A stretch of 17,902 nt of DNA, from contig JAFSFU010000184.1 of NCBI GenBank assembly GCA_017435025.1, positions 1 through 17,902 of the forward strand. Reading direction: 5' to 3'. The notes beneath the pieces were generated by a model. It was not told where the DNA came from. It saw only the letters and a program-made list of their open reading frames with translations, and ran no database searches. This DNA comes from Lachnospiraceae bacterium (GTDB lineage Bacteria > Bacillota_A > Clostridia > Lachnospirales > Lachnospiraceae). Both the position numbers and the translations under genes were made by a program. Below, one piece after another: positions 1-6,581 of the stretch (positions are counted from its first letter, which is position 1; every line of letters begins with the position of its first letter).

Positions 1-767
1 ATGATTGAATGTTCTTCTGCTGTAACAACTTTTCCACATTCTTTTGCTACTGCAAGAACTAATTCTTCATCTAATGGTTTTATTGTATGTATATTAATAA
101 CTTTAGCTTCGATTCCATCTGCCGCAAGCATTTCTGCTGCTACAAGGGATTCGCTTACTTCAAGACCATTAGCAATAATTACTACATCTTTACCTTCTCT
201 TAAAACGATACCTTTTCCAAGTTCGAATTTGTAATCCGGAGTATCGTTAATTACTGGAACTGCTGCACGTCCAAAACGCATATAAACAGGCCCCACATGT
301 TCATAAGCTGCTTTTACCATAGCTTTTGCTTCGATATCGTCTGCTGGACAAGCCACTACCATTCCTGGAATTGTTCTCATAAGAGCAAGGTCTTCGTTAC
401 ACTGGTGGCTGGCTCCGTCTTCACCTACGGAGATACCGCCGTGTGTTGCACCGATCTTTACGTTCAGCTTCGGATAACCAACGGAGTTACGAACCTGCTC
501 GTAAGCACGGCCTGCAGCGAACATAGCGAAAGTGCTTGCGAAAGGAACTTTGCCTGTTGTAGCAAGACCTGCAGCGATACCTACCATGTTACACTCTGCG
601 ATACCGCAGTCAATGTGACGCTCCGGGAATACCTTTTTGAAGATACCAGTCTGAGTTGCACCGGCAAGGTCAGCATCCAGAACGTATAAATTTTCAAATT
701 CTTTTCCAAGCTCAGCTAAAGCATTACCGTAGCTGGCTCTTGTAGCGATTTTCTTTACTTCTGACAT
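1..767 (-). CDS. Transketolase, C-terminal subunit (partial, 3' end cut by window edge)
   Basis: This is the C-terminal half of a split transketolase, which with the N-terminal subunit transfers two-carbon ketol units between pentose, tetrose and hexose phosphates in the cytosol. I read 255 residues by hand from the ATG at 767 to the edge with no stop. The start reads MSEVKKIATRASYGNAL. The pyrimidine-binding core follows, with CGIAECNM around residue 58, where the Glu is the usual cofactor-activating residue, and then a THGGISVGEDGASHQ loop. The start overlaps the end of the N-terminal subunit by 13 bases in another frame, a sign of translational coupling. The part left of about position 385 is markedly richer in A+T and uses ATA, CCA, TTA and AGA codons. 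The part to the right uses CGT, CCG, GGC and ATC. Identity as a transketolase subunit is secure; the true length is unknown. Confidence 0.95.
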   Translation of the reverse strand, partial: MSEVKKIATRASYGNALAELGKEFENLYVLDADLAGATQTGIFKKVFPERHIDCGIAECNMVGIAAGLATTGKVPFASTFAMFAAGRAYEQVRNSVGYPKLNVKIGATHGGISVGEDGASHQCNEDLALMRTIPGMVVACPADDIEAKAMVKAAYEHVGPVYMRFGRAAVPVINDTPDYKFELGKGIVLREGKDVVIIANGLEVSESLVAAEMLAADGIEAKVINIHTIKPLDEELVLAVAKECGKVVTAEEHSI

Positions 768-1591
768 AATGCTTCACCTACCTTTTCCAGATCTGCCATT
801 GCGATTGCATATTCTTCGTCATTCGGAGCTTTTCCGTGCCATCCTGCATTGTTTTCCATGAAGGAAACGCCTTTACCCTTTGTAGTTTTCATGATAATAG
901 CGGTCGGCATGCCCTTTGTAGCGCGTGCCTCGTCAAATGCAGCTTTGATCTCGTCCATATCGTTACCGTTGATGTTGATAACGTGGAAGTTGAATGCTTC
1001 GAATTTCTTGTCGATCGGGTACGGGGAACATACATCTTCGATCTTACCATCGATCTGAAGGCCGTTGTTGTCAACGATCACTACCAGATTGTCCAGGTTT
1101 CTGTGGCCTGCGAACATAGCAGCTTCCCAAACCTGACCTTCCTGGATCTCACCGTCACCAAGTAGTGTGTAAACTCTGTAATCTTCGTTTGTAAGTTTTG
1201 CAGAGAGTGCCATACCTACTGCTGCGGAGATGCCCTGTCCGAGGGAACCGGAGGACATATCAACACCCGGGATATGTTTCATATCCGGATGACCCTGTAA
1301 ATAGGAACCGAGCTTACGAAGTGTCAGTAAGTCTTCTACCGGGAAGTAGCCTCTGTGTGCAAGTACAGAGTAGAGACCCGGTGCTGTATGACCTTTGGAA
1401 AGAACGAAGCGGTCACGGTCTGCCTTCTTCGGATCCTTCGGGTCGATATTCATTTCTGCGAAATAAAGGTATGTATATACGTCTGCTGCAGATAAGGAAC
1501 CGCCCGGATGGCCGGCTTTTGCAGCATGTACTGCTGTAACGATGCTCTTACGAACTTCGTTCGCGATTTTCTGAAGTTCAAGTTTCTCCAT
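755..1591 (-). CDS. Transketolase, N-terminal subunit
   Basis: N-terminal, thiamine-diphosphate-binding subunit of the split transketolase, 278 residues, the usual size for this form. Visible motifs are KAGHPGGSLSAAD (residues 25-37), SKGHTAPGLY (66-75), the cofactor motif starting GDGEIQEG at 145-152 and ending in the Asn pair at 175-176. A TTG at 1600 would add three residues and lies only 4 nt after the AAGGAG box (1610-1605). I chose the ATG at 1591, which leaves 13 nt, so the exact start is uncertain. It lies 50 bp after the transaldolase gene and overlaps the C-terminal subunit, so the three genes look like one operon feeding on pentose phosphates. Known of the family: both subunits are needed for activity. 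Confidence 0.96.
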   Translation of the reverse strand: MEKLELQKIANEVRKSIVTAVHAAKAGHPGGSLSAADVYTYLYFAEMNIDPKDPKKADRDRFVLSKGHTAPGLYSVLAHRGYFPVEDLLTLRKLGSYLQGHPDMKHIPGVDMSSGSLGQGISAAVGMALSAKLTNEDYRVYTLLGDGEIQEGQVWEAAMFAGHRNLDNLVVIVDNNGLQIDGKIEDVCSPYPIDKKFEAFNFHVININGNDMDEIKAAFDEARATKGMPTAIIMKTTKGKGVSFMENNAGWHGKAPNDEEYAIAMADLEKVGEALCQK

Positions 1592-1619
1592 AATAATCAA
1601 TAATCTCCTTTAATAATGT

Positions 1620-1652
1620 CGATATTCACCGATGCTTTCGATTATTCACCGA
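1620..1652. repeat. Short imperfect direct repeat at the transaldolase stop codon
   Basis: CGATATTCACCGA (1620-1632) recurs as CGATTATTCACCGA (1639-1652), differing by one inserted base. The second copy spans the last codons and stop of the transaldolase gene. The first lies in the intergenic spacer to transketolase. It looks like a small tandem duplication; no function can be assigned. Confidence 0.6.
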
Positions 1653-2295
1653 ATACAGCCTTGTAGTCAGCCTGGAATTTAGCAATACCAGCGTCTGTTA
1701 ACGGATGCTTTGTCATCTGCTCGATTACGGAGTACGGAACAGTTGCGATATCAGCACCTGCTAATGCGCAGTCTGTAACGTGCATAGTTGTACGAACGGA
1801 AGCAGCGATGATCTGAGTTTTGATATCAGCGATTCTGAAGATATCAGCGATCTCTGTGATCAGGTCAACACCTCTTGTGGAGATGTCGTCTAAACGGCCA
1901 AGGAACGGAGAAACATAGGTAGCGCCTGCTCTTGCTGCAAGAAGTGCCTGGTTTGCAGTGAAGATCAGAGTAACGTTTGTCTTGATGCCTTCAGCAGTAA
2001 GAGCCTTACAAGCTTTTAAGCCCTCTACTGTCATCGGGATCTTAACAACCATGTTCGGGTGGATCTTAGCGATTTCTCTACCTTCAGCGATCATGCCTTC
2101 TGCGTCAACAGTTGTAGCCTTAACCTCACCGCTGATCGGTCCGTCAACGATAGAAGCGATCTCAGCGATAACCTCTTCGAATACTCTTCCTTCTTTAGCG
2201 ATTAAGGACGGGTTTGTTGTAACACCGCAGATAACGCCCATATCATTTGCTTTTTTGATATCAGATACTTTCGCTGTATCAATAAAGAATTTCAT
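1642..2295 (-). CDS. tal: Transaldolase (small TalC/MipB-like type)
   Basis: A 217-residue transaldolase that moves dihydroxyacetone units between sugar phosphates in the non-oxidative pentose phosphate pathway. It has the short single-barrel form: MKFFIDTA with Asp6, GVTTNPSLI (24-32), and VVKIPMT with the Schiff-base Lys at 85, followed by EGLKA. The related fructose-6-phosphate aldolases carry Gln and Tyr at two active-site positions. This protein has Glu57 (ISGEVKATT) and Phe131 (VSPFLGR), which favours genuine transaldolase activity. That is inferred from comparison with characterised family members. The ATG at 2295 has AGGAGG 9 nt upstream (2310-2305). It is first in a leftward operon with the transketolase subunits and is transcribed away from the ribose operon. 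Confidence 0.95.
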   Translation of the reverse strand: MKFFIDTAKVSDIKKANDMGVICGVTTNPSLIAKEGRVFEEVIAEIASIVDGPISGEVKATTVDAEGMIAEGREIAKIHPNMVVKIPMTVEGLKACKALTAEGIKTNVTLIFTANQALLAARAGATYVSPFLGRLDDISTRGVDLITEIADIFRIADIKTQIIAASVRTTMHVTDCALAGADIATVPYSVIEQMTKHPLTDAGIAKFQADYKAVFGE

Positions 2296-2485
2296 TTTGT
2301 TTTTCCTCCTCGATTATACCTCAATAATAATTGAATAGTTGCGCCCTGTTTATACGATGCCGGAAGAGAAGATGCATAAAGTATTCGGGTTTATACATTC
2401 ATGAAACTTCTGATACGAACACATATAGTATTATTGTATCAAACAAATCACGGGATGTACAGTTGGAAATCTTCTTTTTCCTGCT

Positions 2486-2503
2486 TATGTATCAAAATAC
2501 ATA
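2486..2503. promoter_or_regulatory. Palindromic operator-like site
   Basis: TATGTAT and ATACATA form perfect 7-base arms around CAAA. The sequence TGTATCAAA inside it recurs exactly 53 bases to the left, about five helical turns away. The site does not resemble the LacI-type operator at 2629-2644, so if it is a binding site it probably serves another regulator, perhaps of the leftward transaldolase/transketolase operon. That is inference from symmetry and position only. Confidence 0.4.
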
Positions 2504-2587
2504 CAAAAATCGATAAAACCACATAGTAAAATTGTACAAACTGCCTATAAAATATATAGTCAAAACGGAGAAACGGTCATACTCGTA

Positions 2588-2616
2588 TTGACTTTTTCTA
2601 TGATGACTTTTAATAT
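2588..2616 (+). promoter_or_regulatory. Promoter of the lacI-rbs operon
   Basis: TTGACT (2588-2593) and TAATAT (2611-2616) are separated by 17 bases, a good sigma-A-type promoter. Transcription would start near 2623, just before the operator at 2629-2644. It lies 68 bp before the regulator ATG, with no other gene between. Confidence 0.75.
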
Positions 2617-2628
2617 GATAACATAGGA

Positions 2629-2644
2629 TTGAAACCCGTTTCAA
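2629..2644 (+). promoter_or_regulatory. LacI-family operator for the ribose operon
   Basis: TTGAAAC and GTTTCAA form perfect 7-base arms around a central CC, the typical half-site of LacI/RbsR-type regulators. It sits immediately downstream of the predicted start point, where bound repressor would block initiation or early elongation. The first gene encodes a LacI-family protein, so autoregulation together with the rbs genes is likely. A global CcpA-like LacI-family protein recognises similar sites and could also bind. Confidence 0.7.
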
Positions 2645-2683
2645 AATTTGAAATGTCTCAAGAAACGAGAAGGTGAGATTGTT

Positions 2684-3679
2684 ATGATCAACATTAGAGA
2701 AGTGGCCAGGCTGGCAGGAGTATCGCCCGCGACCGTTTCACGTGTCATCAACGGAACCGCAACGGTTTCGCCGGAGAAGCGTGATAAGGTGCTGGCCGTG
2801 ATCTCCGCCACAGATTTTGTTCCAAATGAGGTTGCCCGGAGTCTGTTCCGGAAATCCGCCAAGCTGATCGGACTGATCATTCCCAGCATCAAAAATCCAT
2901 ACTTTACACAGGTTGCCAGTATCATCGAGCATCTTGCAACGGATAATGGCTATCGGGTGTTCCTGTGTGATGTGGGTGATGATATTGAGAAAGAGAAGAA
3001 TGCGATCCAGACTTTGGTGTCTATGAATGCAGACGGTATTATAATTGCTTCCACCAATGATGCCATCCAGGAGCATCTGGCTCAATGCCCGATTCCTGTG
3101 GTGGCTGTTGACACGTTGTTCTCTAATAAGGAAGTGGCAGCGTACGTGTACAGTGATTACTATACCGGCGGCAGAATGGCGATGGAGCATCTTCTCGACT
3201 GCGGATGTAAAAAGATCGTATGCATCATTGGTCCGGAAATTTTCTACTCGGCAAGATCCCGCTATGAAGGATACCGGGATGTGTGCCGTGAGCGCGGAAT
3301 TGAGGAGTATACGGTGCATTGCGACTATGACTTTAATGCCGGTCTCGTGATGACGGAGGAGCTGCTGAACAAGTACCCGGATGTGGATGGTATCATTGCA
3401 TGTAACGACGTGGTCGCCCTGTCTACGTACAAAGTGTTATATCGCAGAGGTATTTCCGTGCCGGATCAGGTACAGCTGATCGGATTTGACGATATTATGT
3501 GGTCAAGTCTCTTTACTCCGGAACTGACGACAATCGCACAGCCCATTGGGGAGATTGCAAAGAGGGCTGCAGAGCTGATTATCGACATTGAGGGTTTTGA
3601 GGGGAAGGGGGTTGAAATTGTATACCCTGTGGAACTGATCGCCAGAGGGACTACAAAGAAGAAAGGAAGTTGTGAATGA
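2684..3679 (+). CDS. rbsR: LacI-family transcriptional regulator, probable RbsR
   Basis: A 331-residue repressor of LacI family length. The N-terminal helix-turn-helix reads IREVARLAGVSPATVSRVING (about residues 3-23). The hinge region NEVARSLFRKSAKLIGLIIP follows, then a periplasmic-binding-protein-like sensor domain ending with IIACNDVVAL and IGFDDIMW. I start at the ATG at 2684, preceded by AAGGTGAG at 2670-2677. An upstream in-frame TTG at 2648 adds twelve poorly fitting residues and lies almost against the operator. Its stop overlaps the rbsD start as ATGA, so the regulator is translated and transcribed with the operon it should control. The ligand is inferred to be ribose or ribose phosphate from context; the sequence itself does not fix it. 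Confidence 0.93.
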   Translation: MINIREVARLAGVSPATVSRVINGTATVSPEKRDKVLAVISATDFVPNEVARSLFRKSAKLIGLIIPSIKNPYFTQVASIIEHLATDNGYRVFLCDVGDDIEKEKNAIQTLVSMNADGIIIASTNDAIQEHLAQCPIPVVAVDTLFSNKEVAAYVYSDYYTGGRMAMEHLLDCGCKKIVCIIGPEIFYSARSRYEGYRDVCRERGIEEYTVHCDYDFNAGLVMTEELLNKYPDVDGIIACNDVVALSTYKVLYRRGISVPDQVQLIGFDDIMWSSLFTPELTTIAQPIGEIAKRAAELIIDIEGFEGKGVEIVYPVELIARGTTKKKGSCE

Positions 3680-4080
3680 AAAAAACAGGCATCCTAAACA
3701 GTGATATCTCCAGAGTGCTGTCCTACATGGGACATACCGATCTGATCTGCGTTGGTGACTGTGGTCTGCCGATTCCGGACGAAGTAGAGAGAATCGACCT
3801 GGCCCTGAAATTCGGCGTACCGACTTTTATGGAAACACTGGAAGTAGTAGTGAATGACATGAAAGTAGAAAAGATCGTATTAGCTGAGGAGATCAAGACC
3901 CAGAACCCGAAAGTGTTAGCTGAGATCGAAGCGCTTTTTGCTGGGCAGAACATTGAAGTTGAGTTCGTCTCCCACGTCGAACTGAAGACTTTGACCCGTG
4001 ACTGTAAAGCAGTCATCAGAACAGGTGAAACGACTCCGTACGCGAACATCGTACTGCAGTCCGGTTGTATTTTCGCCTGA
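3676..4080 (+). CDS. rbsD: D-ribose pyranase
   Basis: RbsD speeds conversion of the pyranose form of ribose, the form taken up, to the furanose form used by ribokinase. The 134-residue protein matches family length and opens with MKKTGILNSDISRVLSYMGH. His20 and Asp28 (VGDCGLPIP) match the active-site residues known from characterised RbsD. A further His lies in VSHVELK (residue 100), and the family C-terminus RTGETTPYANIVLQSG is present. The ATG overlaps the regulator stop by four bases. rbsA follows after 20 bp, so translation is probably coupled within the operon. Confidence 0.96.
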   Translation: MKKTGILNSDISRVLSYMGHTDLICVGDCGLPIPDEVERIDLALKFGVPTFMETLEVVVNDMKVEKIVLAEEIKTQNPKVLAEIEALFAGQNIEVEFVSHVELKTLTRDCKAVIRTGETTPYANIVLQSGCIFA

Positions 4081-4100
4081 TGGAAGGGAGATAAGGTATT

Positions 4101-5585
4101 ATGAATATCGAAATGAAAGGCATTGACAAAGCCTTTGGTACCAACCAGGTATTGAAAAATGCCGGTTTCTATTTGAAAGATGGAGAGATCCATGCGCTGA
4201 TGGGGGAAAACGGTGCTGGTAAATCCACTCTCATGAAGATTCTTACCGGTGTATATACCAGAGATGCGGGTACTGTTCTGGTTGACGGCCAGGAAGTTAC
4301 ATACAAGAGCCCGCAGGAAGCTGAAAAAGCCGGTATTGTATTTATTTATCAGGAAATGAACAGCCTTTTCGACCTTACTGTAGAAGAAAACCTCTTCATG
4401 GGTAAGGAGATCACAAAAGGCTTTGGAATCTGTGATAAAAAAGCGATGCGTGCAAAAGCACGTGAAGTTATGGAAAAGATGGGCGTTAACATCGACGTTG
4501 GAGCGACAATGTCCGACCTTTCCGTAGGTCAGCAGCAGATGGTAGAAATCTGTAAGGCTCTTATGGCAGACGCAAAAGTTCTGATCATGGACGAGCCGAC
4601 CGCTGCTCTTACAGAGAGTGAGACAAGAGTTCTCTTCCAGGTAGTTAACTCTCTCCGCGAGAAAGGCGTTTCCATTGTTTACATTTCCCATAGAATGGAA
4701 GAAATTTTCGAACTGTGCGACAGAATTACTGTTCTTCGTGACGGTGAATACGTTGATACAAGATACATCAAAGATATCAATATGGATGACATCGTTCAGA
4801 TGATGATCGGTCGTGAGATCGGTGAAAGATATCCGAAGCGTGAGAGCAAGATCGGTGAAGAGATCCTTCGTGTAGAAGGTCTTTCCCATGAGAAATACTT
4901 CAAAGATGTGAACTTTACCGTTCATGCAGGTGAAGTTCTCGGTGTTGCCGGCCTTATGGGTGCAGGACGTACTGAGATCATGCAGACAATCTTCGGTAAC
5001 TACCCGCTTGCAGGCGGTAAGATCTTTATCGAGGGCAAGGAAGTACATATCAAGAATCCGAGAGAAGCGATCAGTGCAGGTATCGGTTTCATCACCGAGG
5101 ACCGTAAGACAGAGGGTCTCCTCCTTGAGAAGAGTATCTCTGAAAATATCGAGATCTGTAACCTTGGAAAAGTATCCAACAACGGCGTTCTCAGTGCGAA
5201 AAAGCGCGGCGAACTTGTAAAACGTGGTATCGAAGAGTTCCGTATCAGATGTTTCGGTCCGGATCATGAATGTCACAACCTGTCCGGTGGTAACCAGCAG
5301 AAGGTTGTACTTGCAAAATGGATCTACACAGATCCGAAGATCCTGATCCTTGACGAGCCGACACGTGGTGTAGATATCGGTGCGAAGAAAGAGATTTATA
5401 GTGTGATCAACGATCTGGCAGCGAAGGGCGTTGCGGTTATCATGGTTTCCTCCGAACTTCCGGAGGTTCTTGGTATGAGCGATCGTATCATGGTTGTTCA
5501 TGAAGGACATGTAACAGGTATTATTGATGCTGCAGGTGCAGATCAGGCAAAAGTTATGACGTTGGCCACAGGAGGAAGTTTATAA
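4101..5585 (+). CDS. rbsA: Ribose ABC transporter ATP-binding protein
   Basis: A 494-residue double ATPase that powers ribose import at the inner face of the membrane. The first domain has Walker A GENGAGKST (35-43), signature LSVGQQQ (140-146) and Walker B VLIMDEP (160-166). The second has a deviant Walker A, GLMGAGRTE (284-292), where the usual Lys is Arg, then signature LSGGNQQ (394-400) and Walker B ILILDEPTRGVDIG (from 414). The altered second Walker A is normal in this family, so only one site is thought to be fully catalytic. The stop shares one base with the rbsC start (TAATG), a strong coupling arrangement. Whether the substrate is ribose or a close relative rests on its neighbours rbsD and rbsK. 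Confidence 0.96.
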   Translation: MNIEMKGIDKAFGTNQVLKNAGFYLKDGEIHALMGENGAGKSTLMKILTGVYTRDAGTVLVDGQEVTYKSPQEAEKAGIVFIYQEMNSLFDLTVEENLFMGKEITKGFGICDKKAMRAKAREVMEKMGVNIDVGATMSDLSVGQQQMVEICKALMADAKVLIMDEPTAALTESETRVLFQVVNSLREKGVSIVYISHRMEEIFELCDRITVLRDGEYVDTRYIKDINMDDIVQMMIGREIGERYPKRESKIGEEILRVEGLSHEKYFKDVNFTVHAGEVLGVAGLMGAGRTEIMQTIFGNYPLAGGKIFIEGKEVHIKNPREAISAGIGFITEDRKTEGLLLEKSISENIEICNLGKVSNNGVLSAKKRGELVKRGIEEFRIRCFGPDHECHNLSGGNQQKVVLAKWIYTDPKILILDEPTRGVDIGAKKEIYSVINDLAAKGVAVIMVSSELPEVLGMSDRIMVVHEGHVTGIIDAAGADQAKVMTLATGGSL

Positions 5586-6559
5586 TGGAAAACAAGAAAA
5601 AAATGAGTGCGCTGCTTAGTGAATATGCAGCATATCTGGCTTTAGTTTTACTTGCCGTAGCTCTTTGTGTAATCAGCCCGGAGTTCCGTCAGGTAAGTAA
5701 CCTGCTGAACCTGCTTCGTCAGGTAGCATTCAACGGTCTTATTGCTATCGGTATGACATGTGTTATCCTTTCCGATGGTATCGACCTTTCCGTTGGTTCT
5801 GTATTCGCATTAGCCGCTATTATCTGTGCGGAAATGCTTGTTGCAGGTATCTCTGCTCCGGTGGCAATCCTTGCTGCTCTTGTAGTTGGTACTCTGCTTG
5901 GTCTTATTAGTGGTATCCTTGTTGCTAAGTTACGTCTCCAGGCGTTCATCGCAACACTTATCACAATGACAGCTTACCGTGGTATGGCTATGATCATCAC
6001 AGATGGTAAGCCGATCTCCCGTCTTGCTAACTCCATCGAGAGCGCGGGCGGTGCATTCCTGTTCAAGGCTTTAGGTAAAGGTAACCTTCTCATCGCTGAA
6101 AGCATCAAGATCCCGCTTCCGGCTATCATCCTGGTTATCTTATTCGCAGTATTCTACTTCGTTCTGAACCACACAACATTCGGCCGCCGTATTTATGCGA
6201 CAGGTTCCAATGCTAAGTGTGCGAAGCTTGTTGGTGTAGACACTGTTAAGACAAAAATCTCTGTATATGCAATCTCCGGTTTCCTGTCTGCTCTGGCTGG
6301 TCTTATGATGATCTCCCGAGTTGACTCCGCTCAGCCGACACTTGGTTCCGGTTACGAGCTCGATGCGATCGCAGCGGTAGCTCTCGGCGGTACAAGTATG
6401 AGCGGTGGCCGTGGTAAGATCACAGGCACAATCGCCGGCGTTCTTATCATTGCTATGCTGAACAACGGTCTTAATATTCTTGGTGTTACTTCTTACTATC
6501 AGGACGTTATCAAGGCGATCGTAATCCTTGTAGCTGTTCTTGCAGATAGCAAGCGTTAA
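5585..6559 (+). CDS. rbsC: Ribose ABC transporter permease
   Basis: A 324-residue integral membrane protein of the RbsC/AraH-type permease family, made almost wholly of hydrophobic segments. A first helix covers about residues 12-29. It is followed by the conserved loop GMTCVILSDGIDLSVGSVFA. Near the end come ALGGTSMSGGRGKITG, the family's ATPase-contact region, and the final helices. It would form the homodimeric channel that receives ribose from RbsB. The start codon ATG overlaps the rbsA stop by one base and is preceded by GGAGG at the end of rbsA. The lipoprotein gene rbsB follows after 22 bp. Confidence 0.96.
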   Translation: MENKKKMSALLSEYAAYLALVLLAVALCVISPEFRQVSNLLNLLRQVAFNGLIAIGMTCVILSDGIDLSVGSVFALAAIICAEMLVAGISAPVAILAALVVGTLLGLISGILVAKLRLQAFIATLITMTAYRGMAMIITDGKPISRLANSIESAGGAFLFKALGKGNLLIAESIKIPLPAIILVILFAVFYFVLNHTTFGRRIYATGSNAKCAKLVGVDTVKTKISVYAISGFLSALAGLMMISRVDSAQPTLGSGYELDAIAAVALGGTSMSGGRGKITGTIAGVLIIAMLNNGLNILGVTSYYQDVIKAIVILVAVLADSKR

Positions 6560-6581
6560 TCAGAATGGAGAAGGAATAATT

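Larger units (their letters stand above)
2296..2683. other. Divergent intergenic region between transaldolase and ribose operons
   Basis: This 388-bp A+T-rich stretch has no convincing gene. Its right end holds the promoter and operator of the ribose operon (2588-2644). Its middle holds an 18-base palindrome (2486-2503), two exact copies of TGTATCAAA (2435-2443 and 2488-2496) and a wider inverted pair TGATAC/GTATCA (2411-2416 and 2436-2441). I could not settle on a good promoter for the leftward operon. A possible weak one reads TGATTT, 17 nt, TATATG on the minus strand near 2450-2420. Confidence 0.7.

Noticed and set aside
2313..2318. Consensus TATAAT (minus strand) just before the transaldolase gene
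   Set aside because: Transcription from it would start inside the ribosome binding site, and no -35 box lies at a proper distance.
3723..5510. Long minus-strand open frame of 595 codons opposite rbsD and rbsA
   Set aside because: It lies antisense to two clear genes, has no recognisable domains and has low-complexity, Cys/Phe/Thr-rich composition typical of a mirror frame produced by the biased codons of the rbs genes.
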